The notes: generated by a model not told the origin, from the letters alone. A stretch of DNA of 64,000 nt from Methylobacterium sp. DB0501 (GCF_011043735.1 NZ_JAAKGV010000025.1:44937-108936), one strand, 5' to 3'; positions 24,909 through 33,842 are shown, numbered from the stretch's first letter. Numbers and translations: made by a program.

Positions 24909-26605
24909 ATGAATTTTGCTCGTGACGCCAATATTCTACTAAAGATTGAATTACCTTTCGCGGTTATGATTGCGATCGGGGCTGGTCTCATCGCCTATTC
25001 CGAGGCGGTCATGAAGGATTTATCGCGGCAGACGGCGCGGATTGCCGACGTTCAGGCCGCACGCCTGGATGCGGTCGTCCATGTGCGCGGTGGCATCACC
25101 GAGGCCACGGTCATGGACCGCAATATGCTACTCGAGAGCGATCCGCAGATACAGGCTCGGTTCAAGACACGCCAGCAGGCGGGCATGGTTGAAGCACGCG
25201 AGGCCATCGAACGCCTCGTCGCCCTATCGGACACGCCGGAGCGACGCGCCTTCAACGAAGCCTTTCGCCGGGACGTCGATAGCTTCTTTGCGACCCTCGA
25301 TCGCGTGTCCGAGCTCATGCTGCGCCATCAGCGCGATGAGGCTTTCGGATCGCCCGCGATGTCGGTATCCCCGCTCGCCTCAAGCTGAATGAATGGATGG
25401 TCGAGCGATCCACAGCCCAAGCCAAGGAGTTGGCTGTCGCCAAGGAACGCTCGGCTGCGAATGCTACGGATAGCACGCGCACACTGATCATCTTCTCGCT
25501 CGCCGGGCTGGCAGCCGCGCTCGTCCTCGCCAGCACGATCGTCGTGTTCGCGATCACCCGTCCGCTGGCCAGTCTGGTGGACGTGCTGCAACGGATGGCA
25601 CAAGGCGAGATCGATACCGAGATCAAGGAGGCCGCGCGCGGTGACGAGATCGGCGCCGTCGGCCGGGCGGTCGAAGGCATCAAGGCGATGGTCGCCCGCA
25701 AGGCTGCCGAGGAGGCCGAGGTGAAGCAGCGTGCCGACGAAGCGGCTGTGGCCGCGCGCAAACGCGCGATGACGGAAATGGCCGACGGCTTCGAGGCGGC
25801 AGTGGGTGGCATCGTCGGCCAGGTCTCGGCCTCGGCGACCGAGTTGCGAGCCACCGCCCAGATGATGACAGCCACTGCGACGCAGACCGCCGCGCAATCC
25901 ACCGCTGTCGCGGCCGCTGCCGAGGAGGCCTCTTCGAATGTCGGCACCGTCGCGGCGGCGGCCGAGGAACTCGGCGCCTCGGTGCAGGAGATCGGCCGCC
26001 AGGTCGACGGCTCGGCCCGGCTCGCTCAGACTGCAGTGGCGGAAGCAGGACAGACCGCGCATCAGGTGCGGGCGCTGACGGAGGCCACCGCCCGCATCGG
26101 CGACGTGGTCGGGCTGATCTCCTCCATCGCGGCACAGACCAACCTGCTCGCACTCAACGCCACCATCGAGGCAGCCCGTGCCGGTGCGGCCGGCCGCGGC
26201 TTCGCGGTGGTCGCGGCGGAAGTCAAGGAATTGGCTGGCCAGACCGCACGGGCGACGGAGGAAATCACCAGCCAGATCGCGGCGATCCAGGCCACGACGG
26301 GCCAGGCGGCCGGTGCGATCAACCAGATCACAGCACGGATCGAGGAGATCTCCGGTGTGACGACCTCGATCGCCGCGGCAGTGGAGGAGCAGGGTGCGGC
26401 GACCCAGGAGATCGTGCGCAATGTCAGCCAGGCGGCGTCGGGCACCGGCGAGGTAACGGGCAACATTGCCGGAGTGGCGAGTGCGGCGGAGGACACCGGA
26501 GCGGCGGCGAGCCAAGTTCTTGTCTCGGCCTCCGAGCTGTCGCGCCAGTCCGAGCACCTCGCGACGCAGGTGGCGCGCTTTCTCGATACGGTGCGAGCGG
26601 CCTGA
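24909..26605 (+). pseudogene. methyl-accepting chemotaxis protein, frameshifted
   Basis: Transmembrane chemoreceptor split by a single missing base. The first part (24909-25388) has an N-terminal span (ELPFAVMIAIGAGLIAYSEAV) and a four-helix-bundle sensor. At about 25343-25348 the frame should pass from RHQRDEAF to RIARDVGIPARLKLNEWMVE, but one base is missing and it ends early as GSPAMSVSPLASS. The second frame (25397-26605) carries the second span (about 25490-25560), a HAMP domain, and a complete signalling hairpin with IAAQTNLLALNATIEAARAG and GFAVVAAEVKELAGQTARAT, ending ATQVARFLDTVRAA. Either a true pseudogene or a sequencing error. Confidence 0.85.
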
Positions 26606-26659
26606 GCGGTTCGTTTGGGTGGTGACGGTGCGCCCAGCGGTCATTGCATGTGGACACGC

Positions 26660-26687
26660 TCGGCACCTCGCTCAGCCGCGTCGTGAA
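26660..26687 (+). repeat. 28-bp direct repeat, right copy
   Basis: Second copy of the 28-bp sequence found at 24653-24680, with one mismatch, located 54 bp after the chemoreceptor stop. Confidence 0.7.
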
Positions 26688-26819
26688 TCGGGATGAGCGC
26701 ATCGCGAACTTCGTCGACCAGGTGCGCTTCTCAACAAGCCCCGCCCGCACAACAGCGCCACGCTGACGACAAGGACGATAGGGAGACAGCGCCGCTCAGC
26801 CCTCAGGGGTTGGCTATTG

Positions 26820-28040
26820 TTACAGGCGCACAGGCTGGTCCCGCGGCGGCCCGACACCGGCCGGCACGGGAATGGTAGACGAGCTATAGCTCGAGTTAAC
26901 GGTCAGTCGCGCATTCCCCTCCGTCCGAATGTGGCGCGCGACGATGACCGTCCAGGCCGACTGATCGGCGACTTTGTTGTTGCCTTTGACCGTGAGGTCA
27001 GCATTGGGAAAATAGATTGTGCCGAGAAGCTTGCGGGCATTGTTGGTCGAAATCTCGACCTTGCCGGTGTAGCTGCGATCCGTGATCAGGACGAAGCCGG
27101 CATAGGGCCCGCTCTTGCGGCCCTCCAGCTGGAGCACGGAATTCGCCGTGAACTGCGCGGTTTCCAGCCCCTTGAGTATGACGACGACGTCGCTGCCGGT
27201 GATCGAGGTCTGCCCGCCGATGCTGAGGCTCGGCCCAACGAAGTAATGCTCGCCGGGCTCTAGAACGATCGTGGCGTTGCCGAGCAGCGAGATGCCACCG
27301 CAATGGACGCCCGGCTTGAGATAGGTGGTGCCGCCTCCGATGCTGACAAAGGTCGGGCCGCAGAGCAGGGGCACGCGGATCGCGAGGTTCGCGAAGGGGT
27401 CTGTGATGGGGGGCGCATCCGTGATCGGCGCGGGGAGGATCGCCCCCGAGGCGCTCCCGGACGCTCGCGCTTCCCCGGCCGAGAGGGCAGCTGCCCGCGC
27501 TACCGTCAGGTTGGCGTTGCTCTGAACCACGCAATCCCTGGCCGAGATCTCGGAACTGTCGGTCACGGTCACGCTGTCCTGGTTGTCGGCGTGCGAGCCC
27601 AGGACGCAGAGCGGCTTGCGGGCCGTACGGATGGCGGTGGCCGTCGCGGCGAGGCTCCAGCCCCCGGGCGGCAGAAGGCTGCCGAAGAACGAGGCGCGGT
27701 GCGCCGCCAGGCTGACCGTAACCGTGCGGGCTGCGGCGTTGACTGCGGCAGTCGAGGCGATGGTCCAGCGCAGGCGTAAGGGCGCCGCCATGGTATCAGC
27801 ATAGAGACGCGCGCGCTCCATCGTGGCCGTCGACTGATCGACGCCGAACTCGCCGGCGCCCTGGATTGCCGCGGCGTCGACGTAGCTCTGAAGCTTCGAC
27901 TTCGCGAGCATCACTTCGGCCAACTCGGCCACGCCCACCGCCCCCATGGCCAGGATCGGCAGGAGGAGACTGAACAGCACGACGATCGTGCTGCGCTCGC
28001 ATTGTAAGATCTGCCGGAACGGCGGGCGGGCGATACGCAT
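26820..28040 (-). CDS. TadG-like pilus assembly protein
   Basis: 406 residues. The N-terminus is a TadE/TadG pseudopilin-like segment: basic MRIARPPFRQILQCERSTIV then a span (residues about 19-41, VVLFSLLLPILAMGAVGVAE) and AKSKLQSYVDAAAIQGAGEF, the typical 'D-AA-A-A' start of TadG proteins. The remainder is a beta-rich exported region with three Cys residues. It is probably secreted or membrane anchored and part of Flp/Tad-type pilus machinery or a stand-alone surface protein. No other tad genes are nearby, so the partner locus lies elsewhere. Start ATG at 28040. Confidence 0.78.
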   Translation of the reverse strand: MRIARPPFRQILQCERSTIVVLFSLLLPILAMGAVGVAELAEVMLAKSKLQSYVDAAAIQGAGEFGVDQSTATMERARLYADTMAAPLRLRWTIASTAAVNAAARTVTVSLAAHRASFFGSLLPPGGWSLAATATAIRTARKPLCVLGSHADNQDSVTVTDSSEISARDCVVQSNANLTVARAAALSAGEARASGSASGAILPAPITDAPPITDPFANLAIRVPLLCGPTFVSIGGGTTYLKPGVHCGGISLLGNATIVLEPGEHYFVGPSLSIGGQTSITGSDVVVILKGLETAQFTANSVLQLEGRKSGPYAGFVLITDRSYTGKVEISTNNARKLLGTIYFPNADLTVKGNNKVADQSAWTVIVARHIRTEGNARLTVNSSYSSSTIPVPAGVGPPRDQPVRL

Positions 28041-28194
28041 AGAACTGCTTTGGTGATAACGGTAGAATGAGCAGTATGCACGCAGTGATTAGTTCTGCTT
28101 GCAGCCTACAAATTCAATGTTTCTTCTATGCCATAAGAATATAAGCTCAGGCTGAAACGTCGATAGGGTCTGACAAGTAACTTCACGAAGGCGG

Positions 28195-29295
28195 TTAATG
28201 GTTTTCACGCCGCCTGCTGCGGTCGGTCGCGGAGCTGAGAGCGCGACGATCCTCGGCCAGTTTGGCGACGTGCCGGAGGATTTTGCCGAGCAGGCGAGCG
28301 GCTGAGGCGGTCGCGACTGACCTCGTCGCCCGGACGGTTCCCGTCCCCCACTCGGCCTTTGACCGCAGCCTCCTCTCCACCCACCGGTCCAGCAGCCAGT
28401 GCGGCACGGTCAGCGCGGCGAGAAGTTGGAGCGTCAGGGCGAGCAGGCGCTCGACGCTGTTCGCCTGCGGGTAGGTCGGCCACAGGAGAAGGCCGATCAG
28501 CAGCGTCAGCCCGAAGATCGGAAGCGCGAGCACGACCGCCCGGCCCATGCCGTCGACCGCCGGCGCCCGGGACGGGTCGTCGGCGAGCGCCCGCATGTGC
28601 CGCGGCGCATGCAGGCAGACGAAGTAGAGCCCGAAGGCGCTGAGCGGCGGCAGGATCAGGAAGGCCAGGCTCAAGCCTGCGAGCTCGGCGAGGGTCCCGA
28701 ACGGGGGACGGCGCAGGCAGAGCCAGGCGGAGGCGAGGACGAGCCAAGCCCAGGCAAGCACAGTCCACCATTCCGGCAGGACCGGCATCGCCGTGTGCGT
28801 CACCACCGAGAAGATCCGGGCGGTCTCATCTGGCCGTATCAGGGCTGGCAGGGCGATCGGGAGGCCGCCGCGCACAAAGGCCTCGGCCGGCCGGCCGGGC
28901 CCGGCATCCTCGCTGCCAAAATGCAGCACCGACAGGGCGAGGAAGCCCGCAAGCGTGAGATCCGGCGCCAGCCGCCAGACGATCAGGACCGCAGCCGTCA
29001 GCGCGAGATAGGGAGCGGCGAAGATCGGGAACCAGGCCCGGCCGAAGCGCGGCTTCAGGAAGGGTTTCGCCACCTCGCCGTCGAGGGCGCCGTGCGGCAC
29101 GCCGAGGCCGATCACCAGGGCAAGCACCGCTGCCCAACCGGCTTCCCGCGGCAACATAGCCGTAGCGGCAAGGACAGCCGCGCCGGCGGGAAGCAGACAG
29201 GACGCCGCTCCCCGGGACAGGCCCGGCCATTGATCGGGGACGTGAACCATCCGCGCGCCGGCCGGCGCCGGGATCGGGGCGGGCCGGCGCGCCAC
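28195..29295 (-). CDS. blh: Brp/Blh-type beta-carotene 15,15'-dioxygenase
   Basis: Multi-span membrane enzyme that cleaves beta-carotene to two retinals. Histidines that bind iron in the family are in the expected motifs: GVPHGALDGEV (His68), SVLHFGSED (His125), LHAPRHM (His229, His233) and VPHWLLDRW. Starts with GTG at 29295, only two bases after the stop of the rhodopsin gene, so the two form an operon; an ATG 15 codons in is the alternative. The C-terminus carries a ~50-residue Arg-rich tail that is not typical. It supplies retinal to the rhodopsin upstream; beta-carotene must come from carotenoid genes elsewhere. Confidence 0.9.
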   Translation of the reverse strand: MARRPAPIPAPAGARMVHVPDQWPGLSRGAASCLLPAGAAVLAATAMLPREAGWAAVLALVIGLGVPHGALDGEVAKPFLKPRFGRAWFPIFAAPYLALTAAVLIVWRLAPDLTLAGFLALSVLHFGSEDAGPGRPAEAFVRGGLPIALPALIRPDETARIFSVVTHTAMPVLPEWWTVLAWAWLVLASAWLCLRRPPFGTLAELAGLSLAFLILPPLSAFGLYFVCLHAPRHMRALADDPSRAPAVDGMGRAVVLALPIFGLTLLIGLLLWPTYPQANSVERLLALTLQLLAALTVPHWLLDRWVERRLRSKAEWGTGTVRATRSVATASAARLLGKILRHVAKLAEDRRALSSATDRSRRRENH

Positions 29296-29297
29296 GC

Positions 29298-30059
29298 CTA
29301 CTCTGCCGCCGCGAGATGGGGCCGCGCGGTAATCGTCACCTTGCCTTCCGCCAGATCGCGGTCGACGCGCTTGGCGGTCTGGACCGTCGCCATCAGGCCG
29401 TAGACGACCTTCGCGGTGAGATCGAGCACCGCGATGATGCCGAGGCCGAGCGCCGGCCCGAGCAGGCCGAGGCCGTCATCGCCCAGCAGCAGCACGATCG
29501 GGTAGGCGAGCCAGACCACGGACAGGAACAGGGCGTTGCGCATGAACGAGGCGCGGACGTCGTCGCGCTCGCGGGCGTTCTCCTCGCGCAGCTGGACGAA
29601 GATCCCGTAATAGACCCCCAGGAAGGCGCCGCAGGAGATCGCGAACCAGGTCCATTTCAGCCACGCCACCTGGGACAGGCCGAACACGAAGGCGGTGACG
29701 ATCATGATCAGGTCGGAGCCGATCATGCCCCAGACGATCGCCGGACGGCGCATGCCGCTATGCATTGCGGTGTTCGCGAGCCCGAGCAGCAGCAGCGGTG
29801 TGGTGAACGACCAGTCGATGTAGCGGGCGAAGTAGAACGCCCGGGTCGCTGTGCCGGCATCCGGCCCGGCCGGCAGCGCGATGCTCCCTTGCCCCGAGGC
29901 CATCGCCAGGTACGAGCAGGCGGCGATAATCGGCACCAAGCCGTGGATGATGGTATCGGCCTCCTCGGCATGGGTGCGGCGTTTGCCGATGAACAGGATG
30001 AGGGCGGCGCCCACGCTCATGCCGGCAAAGCCGAGCCAGAGCCAGAACTGAGGGGTCAT
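29298..30059 (-). CDS. microbial (type I) rhodopsin with D-T-G motif
   Basis: 253-residue seven-helix retinal protein. Helix C reads ARYIDWSFTTPLLLLGL: Arg79 and Asp82 match bacteriorhodopsin Arg82 and the proton acceptor Asp85, Thr86 matches Thr89, but Gly93 stands where the proton donor Asp96 should be. Helix F has VVWLAYPIVL (Trp183, Tyr186, Pro187) and helix G has VLDLTAKVVY with Asp213 and the Schiff-base Lys217. This D-T-G combination defines a known proteobacterial rhodopsin group reported to pump protons outward. First gene of a two-gene operon with blh. Start ATG 30059. Confidence 0.95.
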   Translation of the reverse strand: MTPQFWLWLGFAGMSVGAALILFIGKRRTHAEEADTIIHGLVPIIAACSYLAMASGQGSIALPAGPDAGTATRAFYFARYIDWSFTTPLLLLGLANTAMHSGMRRPAIVWGMIGSDLIMIVTAFVFGLSQVAWLKWTWFAISCGAFLGVYYGIFVQLREENARERDDVRASFMRNALFLSVVWLAYPIVLLLGDDGLGLLGPALGLGIIAVLDLTAKVVYGLMATVQTAKRVDRDLAEGKVTITARPHLAAAE

Positions 30060-30553
30060 CGGATGATCCGTGTCTCGTCGTCGGGATTATCGCGACGGCC
30101 CGAACGTGCAGCCGCGAGGCGCCGGACAACCGGATACTCGGCGGCAGGTTCCGCTGGGGTAGCCCCCATGCACGGCCGCTTGCCTTGCGGTGCGCCGCTG
30201 ACGGAAGGCCACGCACCCAGGACTGGGAGCTATCGAAGATCAGGCGGGGGCGCCCCGCCTGCACGGCGGCCCCGGGAGCGATCGGCTGCACCTGATGGCA
30301 CGCGCGAGCGGCGTCGATTTGGGTGGCTGAGTGATAGCCCATGGCGGCGTGTAGCCCGGAAATAAAAAAGCCCCGCTCGGCGGCTGCCGGCGGGGCTGAA
30401 GGCGGGGTCTCGGGTCCAAATGAAGATCCGCCGGCTAACGGCCTAGCAGAGGGGCGGGTTCCAACCGGTCAGTCGTGGTCGTGGTGGCGAACCGACTTCC
30501 GGTTGATGCTGTGCAGCAGATCAGTCTCCGCGGTCAGCTGTTTCGGGCGGAAC
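30060..30553. other. upstream region of the rhodopsin operon
   Basis: Holds the leader and presumably the promoter of the rhodopsin-blh operon (minus strand), plus the terminator of the next minus-strand unit at 30364-30397. I see no coding ORF. A light or stress regulatory site is plausible but cannot be read. Confidence 0.45.
30364..30397 (-). terminator. intrinsic terminator of the 30.5-31.2 kb gene pair
   Basis: On the minus strand AGCCCCGC, a 13-base spacer and GCGGGGCT form an 8-bp perfect stem followed by TTTTTT. It lies about 155 bp after the stop at 30554 and before the rhodopsin leader, so it insulates that operon. Confidence 0.82.
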
Positions 30554-30796
30554 TCAGCGTTGGTCCCGCGCCAGTGTCACCTCGATTGCGGCGGCGAGGT
30601 CGGCCTCCGGCATCGCCTGCCAATCCTCGGCCGGGGACAGCCGCACCGAATGCGCCCCGCCCGACGGCGTGCAGACCACCGCCCGGCGCCCCTCGCCGGC
30701 GAGCTTGTCCTTCGCCGCCTCCGGCATGTCGGCGAGCGCCTCGATGCAGGTCCAGGCGGTGCCATCCCGGGTGGTCACGTCTCGCTGTTCGCTCAT
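30554..30796 (-). CDS. 80-residue hypothetical protein
   Basis: Acidic, soluble. TAWTCIEALADMPEAAKDKL is helical; VVCTPSGGAHSVRLSPAEDW and the rest look like a small alpha/beta unit. The ATG at 30796 overlaps the stop of the upstream gene by four bases (ATGA), so the two are coupled. No family recognised. Confidence 0.65.
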   Translation of the reverse strand: MSEQRDVTTRDGTAWTCIEALADMPEAAKDKLAGEGRRAVVCTPSGGAHSVRLSPAEDWQAMPEADLAAAIEVTLARDQR

Positions 30797-31164
30797 GGTG
30801 TCGGTGTCGCTCCGGTGAGAGTGAGGGCGGCCTGCGCGAGGAGGCGCGCCACGGTGCCAGGATCGGCGTAGGCGACGTGGATGCGCACAAGCGGGCGCCC
30901 GCCCGCGGCTGGCTCCACCGAGAAAGTCCGGGGTTCGGCCGCAACCAGCATGTCCCGCTCGTCCTCCTCGATCGGCACGACCAGCGACACCCCATGCTCC
31001 GCCAGCCAGGCGAGCCGCCGCTGGCCGACCCGGAAGACCGGCCCGGCGGCACTCGCATGCTCCGTGACGCCCGGCAGGGTGCCGGCCGCCCGACGGGCAA
31101 CCTCGAACCAGACCGAGGGCTTCCGGGGTGGCGTTTCACGGCGCGGGCGGTCGCGTCTCCTCAT
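30793..31164 (-). CDS. MmcQ/YjbR (DUF419) family protein
   Basis: 123 residues matching the YjbR fold in order: FEVARRAAGTLPGVTEHAS, GPVFRVGQRRLAWL, IEEDERDMLVAAEPRTFSVE, and PLVRIHVAYADPGTVARLLA. The family has a double-wing DNA-binding-like fold of unknown role. The start at 31164 follows gttgaggggggATG. Coupled to the 80-residue gene downstream by an ATGA overlap; a shared terminator follows. Confidence 0.82.
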   Translation of the reverse strand: MRRRDRPRRETPPRKPSVWFEVARRAAGTLPGVTEHASAAGPVFRVGQRRLAWLAEHGVSLVVPIEEDERDMLVAAEPRTFSVEPAAGGRPLVRIHVAYADPGTVARLLAQAALTLTGATPTP

Positions 31165-31241
31165 CCCCCCTCAACGCCGGCCGACGGGACCTGGGCCAGG
31201 CGGAGGATGTTGCCTCTCGATCCTGAAGGGAGGCGCGCACG

Positions 31242-32294
31242 ATGTCGGATACCCGAACTGCCCTGGTCGCCGGCGCCAACGGCATCATCGGCAAAGCGCT
31301 GATGGAAACGCTCGCCGCGGCGCCCGGCTGGCGGGCCCGCGCCTTGTCCCGTCGCCCGCACGGCTCGCCCGGAGCGGTGGCGGTCGACCTCACCGACGCG
31401 GCAGCGACTCGCGCCGCCCTCGCTGAGACCCGCGATGTCACCCACCTGTTCTACGCCGCCCTCGCGCCGCAGCCGAACCTGGCGGACGAGGACACGGTGA
31501 ACGGCGCGATGCTCTGCCACCTCCTCGACGGGTTGGAAGCCGCCGGCGCGCCGCTCGAGCGGGTGGTGCTCTACCAGGGCGCGAAGGTCTACGGCGTCCA
31601 TCTCGGGCCGGTGCCGTCGCCGTTCTACGAGGACGAGAACCCGCGCCACATCGGGCCGAACTTCTACTTCACGCAGGAGGACGAGCTGCGCGCCCGCGCC
31701 GCCCGCGGTGGTGCGAACTTCGCGATCCTGCGGCCGGACGTGGTGGTGGGGGACGCAGCGGGCAACGCCATGAACATCGCCATGGTGATCGGCGCCTACG
31801 CCGCCTTGTGCCGGGCGGAGGGCGCGGCCTTCCGCTTTCCCGGACCGGCCCACGTCTATGACGGGGTCTTCGCCCAGGTGACCGAGGCCGGGGCGCTGGC
31901 ACGCGCAAGCCTGTGGGCCGCTACCGCCGAGGCGGCGCGGGGCGAGGCGTTCAACTACGTCCATGAGCCGTTCCGCTGGCGCCGGGTCTGGGAGAAGCTC
32001 ACCGCCGCCCTGGATTTGCCGCCCGGCCCGCCGGTGCCGCTGCGCCTCGCGAGCCACATGGCCGACAAGGCACCAACCTGGGACCGCCTCGTCGCCGAGC
32101 AGGGGCTTGTCGAGACACCCTACGAGCGCGCCGTCGGCTGGTCCTTCGGCGATTTCGTGTTCCACAGCGACTTCGATCTCGTCTCCGATATGGGCAAGAT
32201 CCGCCGCCGCGGCTTCACCGAGACGGTCGACAGCGTCGAGGCGCTGATTGCGGCGATTCAGCGCCTGCAGGAGGCGAAGGTGTTGCCGCGGTAA
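31242..32294 (+). CDS. SDR oxidoreductase, PRISE type (progesterone 5-beta-reductase/iridoid-synthase-like)
   Basis: 350 residues. Extended short-chain dehydrogenase with a Rossmann motif at the N-terminus, TALVAGANGIIGKALME (GxNGxxG). In place of the classical YxxxK, the PRISE family uses Lys in LYQGAKVYGVH and Tyr in FYFTQEDELRA; both are present. The C-terminal half has AFRFPGPAHVYDG and GEAFNYVHEPFRW. Reduces enones with NADPH in relatives; the physiological substrate is unknown. The start ATG has gggaggcgcgc upstream. Confidence 0.9.
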   Translation: MSDTRTALVAGANGIIGKALMETLAAAPGWRARALSRRPHGSPGAVAVDLTDAAATRAALAETRDVTHLFYAALAPQPNLADEDTVNGAMLCHLLDGLEAAGAPLERVVLYQGAKVYGVHLGPVPSPFYEDENPRHIGPNFYFTQEDELRARAARGGANFAILRPDVVVGDAAGNAMNIAMVIGAYAALCRAEGAAFRFPGPAHVYDGVFAQVTEAGALARASLWAATAEAARGEAFNYVHEPFRWRRVWEKLTAALDLPPGPPVPLRLASHMADKAPTWDRLVAEQGLVETPYERAVGWSFGDFVFHSDFDLVSDMGKIRRRGFTETVDSVEALIAAIQRLQEAKVLPR

Positions 32295-33013
32295 GCCGGA
32301 AGCCGTCCAGGCGGCGTGATCTCAGAACCCGAGATCGTCCTGCCGGATCTCCGATCGGGGATCGATGCCGCGGCTTCGCAGCGACTCAGCTGCCCGCCGG
32401 TCCGCCACCGTCTTCTCAGGGGCCTTCCGGCGCCGGCCGCCAGTGCTTCGTGTCCTGGCCTGCGGCGTGGCTCGGCACTTCTCATAGGCTGGCCGTACCT
32501 ACCGGTCACCATCGCCGCTGCCGGCCGGCGCCTGACGATCCTCCCGCGGCTGCGGCTCGTCGAGCAGCGCGCTCCACCGCGCCACCTCGCGGCCGATGAG
32601 GTCTCGACGACGCTCGCCTTTTTCACCAGCCTGCCGTCTCGGCGTGCCCGATGGCCAGTGCCGCGGCGCTCATCGCCGCTCCCGCCGCCACTCTCTCGCC
32701 CTGCCAGCGCCCGCGGCCGTTGCCGACCCGATCCTCTCGGCGATCCGAACGCACCGAGGCGCCTGAGCGCTCTTCCATATCGCGTCCGACGACGGGGCGG
32801 CTGCGGCTAATGGAAGCCGGACACGAGGCCTCGATGCGGCTCCTCGGCACTGCCTGCGCCTCCCAGGCGCGGCGCGCACGCCCTGATCGCGCACCTTCGC
32901 TGGTACGTGGCGGAGGAAGGCACGAACCTGCTGACCAGTGGCATCGGCGGCTGCGAGCGCGGCGACCTCGTGCATGCCCGTCTCGCCGACCTCGTGCTGT
33001 TCGTCCCGGAGGC
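32295..33013. other. decayed region, no intact gene
   Basis: About 700 bp with no gene. Long open frames exist on both strands but none reads as one protein. One minus-strand stretch (about 32850-32990) reads HEVAALAAADATGQQVRAFLRHVPAKVRDQ, which has protein character but no proper start and is cut at both ends. I read this as debris left by rearrangements. Confidence 0.55.
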
Positions 33014-33237
33014 CTCGCCGGACAGCCCCAGCATGGTGTCGAAGGGATCGGATGGCGCGTCGGTCCGAAAGTCGAGTTCGAGCAATCCGGCTTCCTCCAG
33101 CGCCTCGATGTCGGGCAGATCGCGCAGTGAAGCGACGCTAAACCAGGCGAGGAACACCGGGGTGGTCACATACGTCAGCGGTGCGCCGGGTTCCAGCGAG
33201 CGCGGCCCGACGCTCAGGAGGTCGAGCCGCTTGAGCC
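33014..33237 (-). pseudogene. scpB 3' fragment (segregation and condensation protein B)
   Basis: About 75 codons matching the second winged-helix domain of ScpB: RLDLLSVGPRSLEPGAPLTY then VTTPVFLAWFSVASLRDLPD and IEALEEAGLLELDFRTD. The N-terminal two thirds are missing. The last ~105 bp are repeated in inverted orientation directly next to it, so reading on enters the mirror image. A working scpB must be elsewhere. Confidence 0.75.
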
Positions 33238-33345
33238 TCGCGATCTGCCCGACATCGAGGCGTTGGAGGAAGCCGGATTGCTCGAACTCGACTTTCGGAC
33301 CGACGCGCCATCCGCTCCCTTCGATGGCATGCTGGGGGTGCGAGG
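33023..33345. repeat. inverted repeat of about 105 bp with scpB spacer
   Basis: Left arm about 33023-33128, right arm about 33236-33345, nearly identical in opposite orientation (for example atggcgcgtcggtccgaaag in the left arm and its reverse complement in the right). The 107-bp spacer is unique scpB sequence. Such a structure could arise from a fold-back duplication. Confidence 0.78.
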
Positions 33346-33384
33346 CGAAGCGGCCTGACACAAGCCCATGCAAGTCGGCCGGCG

Positions 33385-33522
33385 CCCCTCATACTGCTCG
33401 CACCGATCGACAACGCCCCTCCCGCCGAGTCCGATGCACGCTATCATGCTCGCGTCGGCGAGCAGGCCAGGCCGCCTGACCCGGAGCAACAAGCCTTCGA
33501 AAAATCCGGATCGGCTCAATGG
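33385..33522 (+). mobile_element. IS3-family transposase C-terminal remnant, copy A
   Basis: In the plus strand the text LLAPIDNAPPAESDARYHAR and VGEQARPPDPEQQAFEKSG parallels the IS3 OrfB C-terminus at 63430-63530 (RRLLAPIGNVPPAEAEARYH). Nucleotide identity continues to the element end (cgaaaaatccggatcggctcaa versus the end seen at about 63393). No catalytic DDE part remains. Confidence 0.75.
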
Positions 33523-33842
33523 TGGCCCTGTCCGACAGCCAGAACCGTGACACCCAGTGCGACAATTCCGATGCCGACGAGCAGTGTGGCGTTGAGAGGC
33601 TCGCCGTAGAGCCAAGCCCCACCGAGCGCGGCCCCCACCATGCCGACGCCGGCCCAGATCGCGTAGACGACGCCGATCGGCAGCATATCCATGCTGGTCG
33701 ACATCAGCCACAGGGCGGTCCCATAACCGACGGCGACGATCACGCTCGGAACCGGTTTCGTGAAACCATCCGCGGCCTTGAGGGCGAGGGTCGCCGTCAC
33801 CTCGGCGCTGATCGCGAGACCGAGGATGAGGAAAGCGTTCAT
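33516..33842 (-). CDS. SMR-family multidrug efflux protein (EmrE-like)
   Basis: 108 residues, four membrane spans. Begins MNAFLILGLAISAEVTATLA with the essential membrane glutamate (Glu14), and has the family's GYGTALWLMS and VYAIWAGVGMVGAALGGAWL motifs. Proton-coupled efflux of small cations such as quaternary ammonium or guanidinium compounds. The stop codon (33516-33518) lies within the terminal bases of the adjoining IS3 remnant, so the natural last residues may have been altered. Only one SMR gene here, so it would act as a homodimer. Confidence 0.9.
   Translation of the reverse strand: MNAFLILGLAISAEVTATLALKAADGFTKPVPSVIVAVGYGTALWLMSTSMDMLPIGVVYAIWAGVGMVGAALGGAWLYGEPLNATLLVGIGIVALGVTVLAVGQGHH

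Noticed and set aside
32623..32850. 75-codon reverse-strand ORF near the scpB debris
   Set aside because: Arg/Ser-rich shadow composition, no conserved motif; treated as part of the decayed region.
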